From Haliscomenobacter hydrossis DSM 1100 (lineage in GTDB: Bacteria; Bacteroidota; Bacteroidia; Chitinophagales; Saprospiraceae), in the NCBI RefSeq assembly GCF_000212735.1, contig NC_015512.1:1-64000 (forward strand): a DNA stretch of 64,000 nucleotides, read 5' to 3'. The notes below the pieces were generated by a model. The model saw nothing but the letters and a program-made list of their open reading frames with translations. It was not told the DNA's origin and searched no databases. A program made the translations under genes and the position numbers. Position 1 is the first letter of the stretch; each line of letters opens with the position of its first letter. Of this stretch, positions 44,414 through 53,476 are shown piece after piece.

Positions 44414-46048
44414 TTAGATGGGGATAGAAAGTTGGACGAGGGTGCCGGTCAAATTGGATTTAAGGCGGCGGCGGTCGATCACCTTGAGGGTAATCTTTTC
44501 CCGTTTGCCCTCGTTGAGCAAGTCGATCCGTTGTTGGGTGGTCGCCATGCCCTGGTGGCCACGGAGGTCGTTGTTGGCATTTTGGCGACGCTGCGCCTCT
44601 TCGATGCCGATGCCGTTGTCCAGGATCGAGACCCCGATGCGGTTGTCCCCTTCCGGCCAGATGCTGACCTTAAGTTCTTTGGCTTCCGTGCTGGGGCGCA
44701 GGCCATGCAAGATAGCATTTTCGATAAAAGGTTGGATCAGCAGTGTAGGAATCTCGGTGGTATTTTGGTTCAGTTCGGGGCGGACATCAAAACTGTACCC
44801 AAACGGCGTGCGCAGCGATTCGAGCGAACAATACTTCTCCAGCGCCTCCAGTTCCGCCGCAAGCGGGGTATATTCCTCTTTGGAGCTATCGACGACATAG
44901 CGCAGCAGTTCCGCCATTTCATTAAAATAGCGGTTGGCCGCTGGTTTGTTGTCTTGATTGACCAGATCCTGGATGGAAGTCAGGGCATTAAAAAGGAAAT
45001 GCGGATTCAATTGCGCGCGCAAGCCCGAGAGTGCCAACTGGGTGCGGGATTGTGCCCGTTGGAGGTTGTACAGGCGCCGGCGGTAGAGGACGTAGACCAA
45101 TAGTGCAAAAAGAGCCGTAAAAACGATCCAGGTGTACGGAATCCTTATTTTGTCTGGTTTGGCCGTCTTAGTGCCTAATACAAAGAATGACTCCCGGAAA
45201 GTATTGTGGTTGGATGGCACGATCAGACTCAAAGTCCAGACATCTTTGTACAGGTCCATTTTTTCGAGTAAAAAATAACCGGGCAAACCAGATTTTTCCT
45301 CTACCGTAAACAAGCGGTAAGCACGGCGTCCCTTCATGAACACCTCGCCCCGGGATTTGATGAGCCAGCGCCGCTTCATGGCGACGACGGAATTTTGCCC
45401 CAAAGCGGCCAGGGTTTTAGGCCGCATGAAGCTGGACGTGTTTTGTTCCACATATTCGCCGTACAATGGATTCGGGATCATTTGTACAGCCCTACGCTCC
45501 CGCTGGGAGAGGTAATAAAAAGTTGGTTCCGTAAATTTTTCTTTGGAGAGTTCAAAAGCATGACAATTCGATTCACCCATACGGGAGGAGGTACGAACCA
45601 TGGCCAAAAGTTTGGTCAGCGCAGCCTCTTCGATTTGAAAAATGAGCAAACCTTGTAGTTCGAAGGCCCCCCTTACCCGATACAGGCGACCCTTGTAAAA
45701 GACATTGCGGGGGAACACATCGACCGCATCGCCGCTCGAGCTGCTCCAAAAACCGACCCATTGCTGCGGCATTTGGGGTGAAAAACGAGCCTGTTTCAGC
45801 CAGTTTTCGTCCAATGCAGCGAGTGGTTTGAGTATTTTTGCCCGGCTAGAGGTGGAATCCTCCGCGATTAAGTCCCGCACCCAGGCCACACTATGGATGT
45901 GGGGGAGGAAACGCTGGCGTTGCACTTCCAGGATAGAATCGGATGGAGATAAGAGTGGATTGGTATTGGCACTCAGGCTGGAGCTTAAGCCCAGCAAGAG
46001 GAGGAAGATTATGAGGTATTGTTTACAAAATGGTTTACCGTTTTCCAT
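44414..46048 (-). CDS. LytS-like sensor histidine kinase
   Basis: The protein has 544 residues. A signal-peptide-like leader (YLIIFLLLLGLSSSLSA) precedes an extracytoplasmic sensor domain of ~275 residues. A transmembrane helix (IVFTALFALLVYVLY, about 312-330) follows, then the His_kinase domain with LNPHFLFNALTSIQDLVNQ carrying the phospho-His. The HATPase part shows IENAILHGLRPS and ILDNGIGIEEA. It is paralogous to the next kinase upstream and lies 111 nt before the response regulator, with a REP pair between. Confidence 0.9.
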   Translation of the reverse strand: MENGKPFCKQYLIIFLLLLGLSSSLSANTNPLLSPSDSILEVQRQRFLPHIHSVAWVRDLIAEDSTSSRAKILKPLAALDENWLKQARFSPQMPQQWVGFWSSSSGDAVDVFPRNVFYKGRLYRVRGAFELQGLLIFQIEEAALTKLLAMVRTSSRMGESNCHAFELSKEKFTEPTFYYLSQRERRAVQMIPNPLYGEYVEQNTSSFMRPKTLAALGQNSVVAMKRRWLIKSRGEVFMKGRRAYRLFTVEEKSGLPGYFLLEKMDLYKDVWTLSLIVPSNHNTFRESFFVLGTKTAKPDKIRIPYTWIVFTALFALLVYVLYRRRLYNLQRAQSRTQLALSGLRAQLNPHFLFNALTSIQDLVNQDNKPAANRYFNEMAELLRYVVDSSKEEYTPLAAELEALEKYCSLESLRTPFGYSFDVRPELNQNTTEIPTLLIQPFIENAILHGLRPSTEAKELKVSIWPEGDNRIGVSILDNGIGIEEAQRRQNANNDLRGHQGMATTQQRIDLLNEGKREKITLKVIDRRRLKSNLTGTLVQLSIPI

Positions 46049-46122
46049 TGTTGTGTTGTTTTGGTGGTGCTACAAAGATGGAGCACCGGGGATTGTAGAA
46101 TCAGGGAGACCCTTCCTCAGCT

Positions 46123-46213
46123 ACCCACGACTAAAGTCATGGGGTGGGGCGGTATATGGCCTCCCACGACTGAAGTCGTGGGGTGGCTTTCCCCATGCAT
46201 ACATTCATGGGTT
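46123..46213. repeat. REP-like palindromes between the two kinases
   Basis: CCCACGACTAAAGTCATGGG, then CCCACGACTGAAGTCGTGGG, then CCCATGCATACATTCATGGG: three CCCA..TGGG palindromes of the same family as 44341 and 55458. Confidence 0.65.
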
Positions 46214-46216
46214 AGG

Positions 46217-47821
46217 TTAGATCGGAATATAAAGTCGGACGGTGGTTCCCGATTGCTTGGACACCCGTTTCCGATCCTGAATTTCGAGTTCAATGGGGTC
46301 GCTTTTTCCCATATTGAGCAACTCAATCCGTTGATTCGTCAAGTCCATGCCCTGGTGGCTGCGACCCGGAGAAAGCAGATGCGTCCGGCGGCGCGACTCC
46401 TCAATCCCGATTCCGGTATCTTGAATCGTGATGACCAGGAGCTTGGGGGTTTTCAATTTGAGCTTCAGCAAGAGTACCTTAGGATCCGTACTTGGGCGCA
46501 GGCCATGCAAGATGGCATTTTCGACAAAAGGCTGCAAGAGCATGGTGGGAACCTCGGTATCGAGATCGATCTCAGGGTCGACCACAAAAGAATACTCAAA
46601 GGGGGTACGCAGGGCCTCCAGGGAGCAATACTTTTCCAGGGCATTGAGTTCATCCCTAAGGAGTACATAATCGTTGGACGCACTATCGACTACATAGCGC
46701 AGCAGTTCCGCCATTTCTGAAAAATACCGATTGGCCGCGTCGAGGTTGTTTTGGTTCATCAGATCCTGAATTGAGCCTAAGGTATTGAACAAAAAATGCG
46801 GATTCAGGCGGGCGCGAAGTCCCATCAAGGCCAAATTGGCCCGATCCCGTTCTGCTTCCAACTTCCGATTTTTTCGCTCGGTGCGCCATCCAAATAAAAA
46901 TTGCAGCACCAGGTAACTCATGAATACAAAATGCAAGTAGCGTCCTCGCAAGTGACGCGATTTGGCAAAAAATTGAAACTGGTAGTTGTTTTGGCCCAGC
47001 TTGTCACTTTGTTCCAAATGAAGGTTGAAGTGCCAAATCATACCGTCTTTTTTCATGGTGAAATACCCAGGAATGCCATTTTTGTCAAAAGCCAAGATGC
47101 GGTACATCATTTCGTCGGTTTTGCCCGGTATTTTAATCTCCTCCGCAGTGTACACCTTCCAGGTTCGATCCAGGGCTTTGATCAAGGAGTCGCGAAAAAT
47201 GGCGGGCGCTTCGGTGCGCCAAACTTCAACAATGGATCTTCTGGTGGTAGAGATGTACTCCCCCTGTAAAGCACTGGGCACCATTTTTTGGGTAGGCAAG
47301 AACTTAAATTGGGGTTTCTGATTGTTGACGGGTCGGTTTTCACTCAAGACCAGTAAGTGCTGTAGGTTGAGTTGACCCTTGCTGCGGTTGAAGAGGATGA
47401 CAGTTGGGTTTTCGGGCATGTCCAGTCCTACAATGGCCTGATCACCCCGATGAAAAAAGTAAGCGACCTTAGACAATTTACTCCAAAGATGCACGTACTC
47501 CTCAAACAGATCGATGGTCTCCTTCCGGGAAGCCGCGGGCCGGTAGCCGACCCAATCGGCAACCACGCGGGGGCTGAATTGCGCCTGTTGCACCCAGGCC
47601 TGATCGATGTCCAACAACAACTGCATCCGGGCAAACTTTGCCGTATCCTTTTGGATCCCCTGCCGCATCTTTTCCAGTTGAGCCAGGTGGGGCAAAACTT
47701 CCTGGGCGGCTTTTTGGCGCAGCGCATCCAGATCGGTACGGGCGAGGGAAGGTGTGTTCCAGCTCAGCCACAGGAGCATCGAAAAAAGGCAGGTGAGGAA
47801 GGTTTTTTTGAAGGTGTTCAT
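46217..47821 (-). CDS. LytS-like sensor histidine kinase, paralogue
   Basis: The protein has 534 residues from MNTFKKTF at 47821; an ATG four codons upstream is possible. It has the same architecture as its neighbour: signal peptide (FLTCLFSMLLWLSWNTPSLA), extracytoplasmic domain, transmembrane segment (VFMSYLVLQFLFGW), kinase His motif LNPHFLFNTLGSIQDLMNQN and HATPase motifs ENAILHGLRPSTD and IQDTGIGIEES. Kinase halves are closely similar but sensor halves differ. This suggests duplication followed by sensor divergence, both feeding the LytTR regulator. Confidence 0.9.
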   Translation of the reverse strand: MNTFKKTFLTCLFSMLLWLSWNTPSLARTDLDALRQKAAQEVLPHLAQLEKMRQGIQKDTAKFARMQLLLDIDQAWVQQAQFSPRVVADWVGYRPAASRKETIDLFEEYVHLWSKLSKVAYFFHRGDQAIVGLDMPENPTVILFNRSKGQLNLQHLLVLSENRPVNNQKPQFKFLPTQKMVPSALQGEYISTTRRSIVEVWRTEAPAIFRDSLIKALDRTWKVYTAEEIKIPGKTDEMMYRILAFDKNGIPGYFTMKKDGMIWHFNLHLEQSDKLGQNNYQFQFFAKSRHLRGRYLHFVFMSYLVLQFLFGWRTERKNRKLEAERDRANLALMGLRARLNPHFLFNTLGSIQDLMNQNNLDAANRYFSEMAELLRYVVDSASNDYVLLRDELNALEKYCSLEALRTPFEYSFVVDPEIDLDTEVPTMLLQPFVENAILHGLRPSTDPKVLLLKLKLKTPKLLVITIQDTGIGIEESRRRTHLLSPGRSHQGMDLTNQRIELLNMGKSDPIELEIQDRKRVSKQSGTTVRLYIPI

Positions 47822-48007
47822 ACTGTTGATCATTTAAAGTGAGCACGGGTTCAATTGTGCTGCTTGATGCTTCAAAGATGGGGTGTTGGGCAATTTATTG
47901 TAGGAGCGAAGTGGAATTCGCAGGGATTGGGGTGAAATTCGGGGGAATTTTTGAAAATCCGCAAGGTGTGATACTTTAGGGCTACCTTCCATTTGGTCAT
48001 ATTTATA

Positions 48008-48019
48008 CCCCACGTGGGG
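48008..48019. promoter_or_regulatory. CCCCACGTGGGG palindrome upstream of RHH/RepA genes
   Basis: A perfect 12-bp palindrome with the same CACGTG core as the downstream iterons, about 90 bp before the RHH gene. It could be an operator for the ribbon-helix-helix protein or for autoregulation by RepA. The rest of 47822-48108 is AT-rich leader with a TTGTACTTTG word near 48075-48084 that may be a weak promoter box. Confidence 0.4.
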
Positions 48020-48108
48020 CATATTTAAAGATTTCTGTAAAAACTTAAATAAGTTTTTACGTTTTTAAATTTTCTTGTACTTTGTACCAAAATTAATCAA
48101 TTCGACTT

Positions 48109-48315
48109 ATGAACCAAGAAACAAACAGTACCCTTGCACCGGGCCAAAAGCCTGCTGCGCCAGGTACAGAGAATGTAAAACGGTTTACGATTGACCTTCC
48201 CGCAGAATTACATGCCACCTTAAAGATGAAGGCAGCGATGATGAGGATGACCATGCGGGAATACGTCATAGCCATCATTGAGGCCTCTCTTCAGGAAAAA
48301 AGCGATGCCCAATAA
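48109..48315 (+). CDS. Ribbon-helix-helix protein
   Basis: The protein has 68 residues. After a flexible start, KRFTIDLPAELHATLKMKAA then MMRMTMREYVIAIIEASLQ fits a ribbon-helix-helix (MetJ/Arc) DNA-binding fold. It lies 43 nt before repA, as small RHH partition or copy-control proteins often do on plasmids. It may regulate its own transcript through the nearby CACGTG palindrome. Confidence 0.7.
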   Translation: MNQETNSTLAPGQKPAAPGTENVKRFTIDLPAELHATLKMKAAMMRMTMREYVIAIIEASLQEKSDAQ

Positions 48316-48358
48316 ATCTGAAGTTCCATTTTATTTTATCCCCATAAGCATGCAATAA

Positions 48359-49312
48359 ATGGAAGAGCAAAAAAAGACCGCAAGCAATATGGAGCTCAGC
48401 AAAATTCAAAAGCGGAGTTTCCAATCCCACGTCATCCTTAGAACGACCGAAGCCGACAAAAACGACGCGATGTTTCAGCACAGCGTACTTTGTCAGACTT
48501 TTTTGCCCTATCGGGATCCAGGCTCGAACATCAATTTATGGCAACAACGGCAAGGATCGGCAACCCTCGCCGTACAAGCAGGCAATACCTATGACCCTTC
48601 TATTGGAGAATTTGCCCAAATCGGTTTGCCCTATGGTCCCAAAGCCCGGTTGATTTTGGCGCACATCAACACAGAGGCCATCAAAAGTCGGCGACCAGAA
48701 ATAGACGTAGAAGAAAGTATGACCGCCTTCATCCGGAAGATGGGGCTGAACACCGACGGCCGCACCATCAAAGTAGTCAAAGAACAACTGCGGCGCATCT
48801 CCGTGGCCACCTTTTCCATTGGTTTTGTCACCGAAGAAGGCAGTACCCAGGCCGATTTAAAAATCGTGAAGTCATTTGACCTGTGGTTTCCCAAAGACCA
48901 GAACCAGCGCGTGATGTGGAACTCCACGATCATGCTGACCGACGACTATTTCCACAGTTTGACCGAGCACGCCATTCCCCTGGACGAAAGAGCACTCGCC
49001 GCGTTGTCGCACAGCGCGATGGGGCTTGACATATACGCCTGGTTGGCGCAGCGCCTGCACCGGGTCAGTTACGAAAGACCACAATTCATCGCCTGGACCA
49101 ACTTGAGAGATCAATTCGGGCATGCCTATGGCGAGCTGTCCAAATTCAAACAAGTATTTCGGAAGACGTTGAAAGACGTCTTGATGCAATATCCTGGAGC
49201 AAGGATAGAAGAAGATCCCGGCAAAGGCTTCAAGCTCTTCAATTCGCCACCACCGATCCCAACCAAAGTGTTCAGTCTGATCGATGAAGTAAGCAAAAAA
49301 AAGCAGGAATAA
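48359..49312 (+). CDS. repA: RepA-type plasmid replication initiator
   Basis: The protein has 317 residues. Segments GSATLAVQAGNTYDPSIGEF, IGLPYGPKARLILAHINTEA, IDVEESMTAFIRKMG and VKEQLRRISVATFSIGF are the hallmarks of the plasmid RepA_C-type initiator family. A C-terminal winged helix follows (YAWLAQRLHRVSYERPQFIA). An array of 15-18 bp iterons begins at its stop codon, as expected for an initiator and its cognate origin. RepA should bind the iterons and open the origin; copy control by iteron handcuffing is likely (inference). Confidence 0.88.
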   Translation: MEEQKKTASNMELSKIQKRSFQSHVILRTTEADKNDAMFQHSVLCQTFLPYRDPGSNINLWQQRQGSATLAVQAGNTYDPSIGEFAQIGLPYGPKARLILAHINTEAIKSRRPEIDVEESMTAFIRKMGLNTDGRTIKVVKEQLRRISVATFSIGFVTEEGSTQADLKIVKSFDLWFPKDQNQRVMWNSTIMLTDDYFHSLTEHAIPLDERALAALSHSAMGLDIYAWLAQRLHRVSYERPQFIAWTNLRDQFGHAYGELSKFKQVFRKTLKDVLMQYPGARIEEDPGKGFKLFNSPPPIPTKVFSLIDEVSKKKQE

Positions 49313-50709
49313 CGTGAAGTTTGGTAGGGAGCTGGCCTTTTCAGTTTAATCACATAATAATTATTTATAACGTGAAGTTTGGTAGACGGCGGTTGGTCTA
49401 CCAAACTTCACGTGCGTTGGTTTGGGCCAGGTTACGCGGGTGTTTGGAATGCTACTTCGCTATAAGTGGCTAAAATATATCACGGTTTCATTCCGATAAA
49501 TAATGTTGTTATACCCCATGCAGCAGGGTCGATTGGTTCTAAGTTTAACACTTTCGCGCAGCTGCGCTGCTTATTTTTTCACCACGACGGCACGACGACA
49601 CGACGTTTTGCTCCGCTCCACACGACGCAAGCGTCTTGTTTTTTACCGCAGAGGAAAAGGAGTGCACGCAGAGTTTCGCGGAGTTTTTTAGGGGCACCTG
49701 CGGTGCGGAGAGGACTCAGAGGTCGCCATAGGTAAAAATTGGTTTGTCACCCTCATCAAGATGCTGCACGAAGCATGGACTAACGATTCTTCTAGAGCAT
49801 CGAACTTCAGTCTCCTGCGGTAACTCTTGTAATTTAAAAAAAACAAGGCGTGTACTTTATTCCCCTCGGGAAAAAAATCGTATAAAACACGGCTATACAA
49901 CAACCCCAGATGAGCATCAACGCACGTGAAGTTTGGTAGAAGCCCGATTTTCCAGTTGCCCAACCCTACCAAAATGCACGTGCATTTCCAGGCGCAGCAA
50001 CCCATGACCATCAACGTGCACTTTGGTAGGTTTTGGTTGGATTCAACCACTATAACCAATTAATAGTCAGCAATTTATATTATCAACGTGTACTTTGGTA
50101 GGGGGCCAAAAAGGAAGGTTCTTTTCAGCAAAAACCTACCAAACTTCACGTGCGCAAGACTCATTTGCTTTTACCCAAAATCACGTGAAGTTTGGTAGGC
50201 TGGCCAACAAATAAAGCTGAAAAGCCTCCCATCCAAACCTACCAAACTTCACGTGGCCGGAACAAGTTATCAGCCTGAGTAGTCGGCATGTTGTTATTTC
50301 TTTTCTTTTCACAAGAAAAATTTTGAACTATCTTTGTCGGGAGCAAAATTTTTAGTTACCGGAATTCACAGAAGCGGGCGCTCTGGTATAGGTAATTTAA
50401 AGATATAGGTATATATAGGTTTATCAACCAAACTTCACGTGGATTTATACCAAAGTACACGTGGATAACTAGCCAATTCCTACCAAAGTACATGTGGATA
50501 ACTTTCTCAAGCGGATTGTTATTTGCAAAATCTACCAAACTTCACGTCAAAAAACCCATTTTCGGCCAGCGGCCTACCAAACTTCACGCGGAAGCTACCA
50601 AAGCACACGTGCATTATACCAAATTTCACGTCGATTTCTACCAAACTTCACGTGCATCAGCCCCCCAGCTACCAAACTTCACGCGCTGCACCTACCAAAG
50701 TACACGTGG
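49312..50709. repeat. Iteron array, probable plasmid origin of replication
   Basis: About 21 copies of an iteron with consensus CTACCAAACTTCACGTG, or its complement, cover 49312-50709. Forms in one orientation (ACGTGAAGTTTGGTAG) occur at 49312, 49370, 49923, 50014, 50086 and 50182. Opposite-orientation forms occur at 49398, 49966, 50135, 50238, 50427, 50448, 50479, 50532, 50573, 50594, 50615, 50637, 50668 and 50691. Variants are CACTTTG, AAAGTACACGTG and AAATGCACGTG. The last dozen are closely spaced, 20-40 bp apart. Short reading frames across them are by-products of the repeat. Confidence 0.85.
49638..49742. repeat. ACCGCAGAG-type repeat, copy inside the origin region
   Basis: TTTTTTACCGCAGAGG, GAGTTTCGCGGAGTTTTTTA, GGGGCACCTGCGGTGC and CAGAGGTCGCC follow the order seen at 30-136. 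It interrupts the iteron array between 49414 and 49923. Confidence 0.65.
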
Positions 50710-50717
50710 ATAACTTA

Positions 50718-50750
50718 TTGAAATCAAATGAATTAAAGCATTTATCTTTG
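50718..50750 (+). promoter_or_regulatory. Candidate promoter for the Toprim primase gene
   Basis: TTG (50718-50720) and TATCTTTG (50743-50750) are spaced 22 nt, near the Bacteroidota pattern, right after the last iteron. It ends 18 nt before the ATG at 50769, so RepA binding to the last iterons could repress it. Confidence 0.4.
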
Positions 50751-50768
50751 CTGGTACAATCAAGCACG

Positions 50769-51698
50769 ATGACCGTACCCGAAGCCAAAAACATTCCACT
50801 TGTCGATCTGTTGGCCCGTTTGGGACACCAGCCCGCCGAAGTACGGCAAGGCGGGAATGACGTATGGTACCTGTCGCCCTTTCGGCAAGAGAAGACGCCC
50901 AGTTTTCACATCCACCAGGGCCGCAACGTGTGGTACGACTTTGGGGACGGCTCAAGTGAAGGAGGCAACCTGATCGACTTTGTGATGCGCCAGCAACAAT
51001 GTTCCTTTGCCCGGGCGATGGCCTTTCTGGAAAAACTGTACGGCCGGGGCGTACACGTAGCCAGTCTGTGGAACCAGCCGAGTGCAGTCGCCACGGTCGC
51101 TGCACCCGGAGACAAGTTTCTTTTGGACAAGGTTCAGCCCTTACAGAACCAGGCCTTGAGGCAATACCTCCAATCACGCGGCATTGACCCCCGGATCGCC
51201 AGTCACTGGGTACAAGAAGCCTACTACCACCACCGGGACACCCGGAAGCAATATTTTGGCATAGCCTTTGCCAACGGCTGCGGCGGATACGAGTTGCGGA
51301 ATCCTTACTTCAAAACCTCACTGGGTGCCAAGGGGATCAGTTTTTTGGGCGGAAAAGACGCGACCAGATGCAGCATCTTCGAAGGCTTTTTTGATTTCCT
51401 GGCGTATTTGTGTCTGGAAGGCATCCAGGTCGATCTGCCCCAGGATGTGTTGGTGCTCAACTCGCTCAGTTTTCAGGAACAAGGTTTCAGCTTGTTGGAG
51501 TCTCGGGACTACCACCAGGTAGACAGTTACCTGGACAACGACGAAGCCGGTGCCAGTGCAACGCTGGAACTGATTTACCGGATGGGGGAGCAGCGGGTAC
51601 AGCCGCAGCACCGGCGGTACAAGGGGTATAAGGATTTGAGTGCCTGGTGGGAGAAAGAGGGGAAGGGTGTTGGTTTGGCAAAAATGAACACATATTGA
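50769..51698 (+). CDS. Toprim-domain DNA primase-like protein
   Basis: The protein has 309 residues from the ATG at 50769. The open frame continues upstream only through iterons. The N-terminal region (DVWYLSPFRQEKTPSFHI, NVWYDFGDGSSEGGNLIDFV) corresponds to the CHC2 zinc-finger domain of DnaG-type primases but without its cysteines. A Toprim-like catalytic region follows: CSIFEGFFDFLA (~201) with the conserved Glu and DSYLDNDEAGASA (~253) with the DxD-like acidic pair. Proteins of this type accompany plasmid replication or mobilisation functions in Bacteroidota. It is directly downstream of the iteron array. Confidence 0.82.
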   Translation: MTVPEAKNIPLVDLLARLGHQPAEVRQGGNDVWYLSPFRQEKTPSFHIHQGRNVWYDFGDGSSEGGNLIDFVMRQQQCSFARAMAFLEKLYGRGVHVASLWNQPSAVATVAAPGDKFLLDKVQPLQNQALRQYLQSRGIDPRIASHWVQEAYYHHRDTRKQYFGIAFANGCGGYELRNPYFKTSLGAKGISFLGGKDATRCSIFEGFFDFLAYLCLEGIQVDLPQDVLVLNSLSFQEQGFSLLESRDYHQVDSYLDNDEAGASATLELIYRMGEQRVQPQHRRYKGYKDLSAWWEKEGKGVGLAKMNTY

Positions 51699-51706
51699 CG
51701 ATTTTT

Positions 51707-51730
51707 CCGATATTCCAAATGGAATATCGG
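51707..51730. repeat. Palindrome CCGATATTCC-AAAT-GGAATATCGG, copy 1
   Basis: Perfect 10-bp arms with an AAAT centre, 9 nt after the primase stop. An identical copy is at 51907-51930. The two bracket a 176-bp segment without a convincing gene. Either a hairpin terminator or a binding site. Confidence 0.7.
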
Positions 51731-51906
51731 TATAAACAAGCGCTCGAATTGATGGGATTGAAGCGATACGAGAATTCCCATAACGCTAAAAAATCTTAAA
51801 GAGTTGCAGTATCTTGGGCCAGGCAAAACAAGGTATTCCAGTGACGCTGCGCTAGTCAAGTCATTTACACCTAATGTTATTTCCTCTAACATATTAAAAA
51901 AAGTTC

Positions 51907-51930
51907 CGATATTCCAAATGGAATATCGGC
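51907..51930. repeat. Palindrome CCGATATTCC-AAAT-GGAATATCGG, copy 2
   Basis: Identical to the copy at 51707 in sequence and centre, 75 bp upstream of the KilA-N gene, where it could act as an operator. Confidence 0.7.
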
Positions 51931-52005
51931 TGGTAATCAACAAGATACACCACCACTTGCGCCAAAAACATTGATTTTAGTGTTTTTTGGCAGAAAACAA
52001 GTACT

Positions 52006-52722
52006 ATGGCCAATTTGGTAAAATTCAATTACGAGAACAATGCCATTTCATTTGAATTTTCAGATGGCAATAAAATGATCAATGCGACGGAGATGGCCAG
52101 GCCATTCGGCAAGCTACCGGGTAACTTTTTAAAATCACAGCACGCGCAAGATTACATAAGGTTGCTTGAAATGCGGTATGCGGTAGGGGGACTTGAAAAT
52201 GGTCAACCCAAAGAAGTATTAAGGGTAGTGAAGGGGGGCGGTACAGAACCTCAAGGTACCTGGATGGATGAAAAGCTCGCCTTGAAATTTGCAGCATGGC
52301 TTTCCCCGGAATTCGAACTTTGGGTATACGACCGCATCCAGGAATTGCTCACTACTGGCAAAACTGAAATCCGCGAATTTCAGCCCTCGGGAGTGATCCA
52401 GAGTCTACGGTTGATCGTAGAAAAGCTGGAAGATCAGGAAGTTTTGAACGAAAAAGTACGTGGTGAACTGGACCAGGCCGCGCAGCGCCTGGATGAGCTG
52501 GAAGCCAAAATTGTGAGTGTGGATGAAAACTACTATACCATTGCTGGATATTGTACGCTGCACAAGATTCCCTGTCCGCTGGACAAGGCCAAGGAATGGG
52601 GCAAAGCAGCAACAGCGTTGAGTCATACGAAGGGTATTGCCATGGGAACTGCCCACGATGAGCGCTATGGGCGGGTGAAGACGTACCATCGGGAGGTGTT
52701 GGAGGAGACGATTGGGAAGTAG
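52006..52722 (+). CDS. KilA-N domain protein
   Basis: The protein has 238 residues. The N-terminal ~110 residues are a KilA-N DNA-binding domain (MINATEMARPFGKLPGNFLK, GGTEPQGTWMDEKLALKFAA, WLSPEFELWVYDRIQELL). A coiled coil (VEKLEDQEVLNEKVRGELDQ) follows, then a C-terminal domain ending DERYGRVKTYHREVLEE. Such proteins occur on phages and mobile elements as regulators. A decayed C-terminal relative is at 54586. Flanked by strong palindromes at 51907 and 52733. Confidence 0.85.
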   Translation: MANLVKFNYENNAISFEFSDGNKMINATEMARPFGKLPGNFLKSQHAQDYIRLLEMRYAVGGLENGQPKEVLRVVKGGGTEPQGTWMDEKLALKFAAWLSPEFELWVYDRIQELLTTGKTEIREFQPSGVIQSLRLIVEKLEDQEVLNEKVRGELDQAAQRLDELEAKIVSVDENYYTIAGYCTLHKIPCPLDKAKEWGKAATALSHTKGIAMGTAHDERYGRVKTYHREVLEETIGK

Positions 52723-52732
52723 GAAATATGAT

Positions 52733-52762
52733 TTTAAAGGTAACGAATTCGTTACCTTTAAA
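52733..52762. repeat. Perfect 30-bp palindrome after the KilA-N gene
   Basis: TTTAAAGGTAACGAA and its exact complement abut with no loop, 10 nt downstream of the stop codon. As RNA it could be a terminator stem, but without a clear U-run. As DNA it resembles a dimer binding site. Confidence 0.65.
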
Positions 52763-52779
52763 CGCGATGGGTGTTGTAC

Positions 52780-52803
52780 ATGTCGTTCGAAATCGAACGA
52801 CAT
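52780..52803. repeat. Palindrome ATGTCGTTCG-AAAT-CGAACGACAT
   Basis: Perfect 10-bp arms around AAAT, the same geometry as 51707 and 51907 but with a different arm sequence. A longer relative with GTCGCTCG arms is at 53477. Confidence 0.65.
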
Positions 52804-52891
52804 TTAGGGGTTGGAAATAAAATAGTCCACATACATATGGGTATTTTTTCCGATACTCGGATGTGAGCATCGGGCTGGCCTAAATTTGAAG

Positions 52892-53431
52892 ATGATGAGT
52901 AAAAATATCAACTATGACCACGCTGAGCACCTGCATCGATTTGCTTGTTGGACAGCAGCGGCGGCAGTTCGCCGGGCTTTTGTGGGGAATGAAGTCATTG
53001 CTCGGGTCATTGAAGACATTAACCTAAAACAGGAACTATTTGAATTGAAAAAGGCAGAACCAAGTGCTGAGAAGTTCGACGAAAAGCACAAAGAATATTC
53101 CAATAGACTTGTCACTAGACTGAAAGAACTGCTAAATAGCCAAGCTGAAAAAGATAAAGTAACCTATGGACGGGCAGCAAAAATCATAGCCGTTTACATC
53201 AAAACTTGCTACGTAATCCCGGATCCGGAGTGCGCATTAAGTCGGGTTGCTCATCCACCAATTGACCGGATTCTGTTGACGAATTTATCTAAATGCGAAA
53301 AAATCAACTTTGATAAATTTCCAGCCTGGACTAAGCTCAGCCCCAAAGAGTATGTTGAGTTAATTAAGAGTCTTCGGCGCATCGAACCCGATCACTTCTG
53401 GAAGCTTGAACGTTACTGGCAGTCCCATTAA
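52892..53431 (+). CDS. Hypothetical protein
   Basis: The protein has 179 residues from the ATG at 52892 (a TTG two codons earlier is unlikely). The sequence contains HAEHLHRFACWTAAAAVRRA near the start, a charged helical middle and WTKLSPKEYVELIKSLRRIE near the end. I do not recognise a family. It lies between two AAAT-centred palindromes. Confidence 0.6.
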   Translation: MMSKNINYDHAEHLHRFACWTAAAAVRRAFVGNEVIARVIEDINLKQELFELKKAEPSAEKFDEKHKEYSNRLVTRLKELLNSQAEKDKVTYGRAAKIIAVYIKTCYVIPDPECALSRVAHPPIDRILLTNLSKCEKINFDKFPAWTKLSPKEYVELIKSLRRIEPDHFWKLERYWQSH

Positions 53432-53476
53432 AGATTGCGCTTCCCCTTTGAAATGCCACACTGTGAGAAGTATATG

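Noticed and set aside
49466-49735. 89-residue open frame in the origin region
   Set aside because: It covers the dispersed ACCGCAGAG repeat and low-complexity sequence, with no protein-like features.
49312-50709. CRISPR array
   Set aside because: Repeats are ~17 bp, occur in both orientations, have irregular spacing and lie beside repA; no cas genes. They are iterons.
50492-50768. Open frames reading through the iterons, including an 82-codon extension of the primase
   Set aside because: The translated sequence is only repeated iteron (LPNFT, KLHV and similar). The primase start is placed at 50769, after the promoter-like box.
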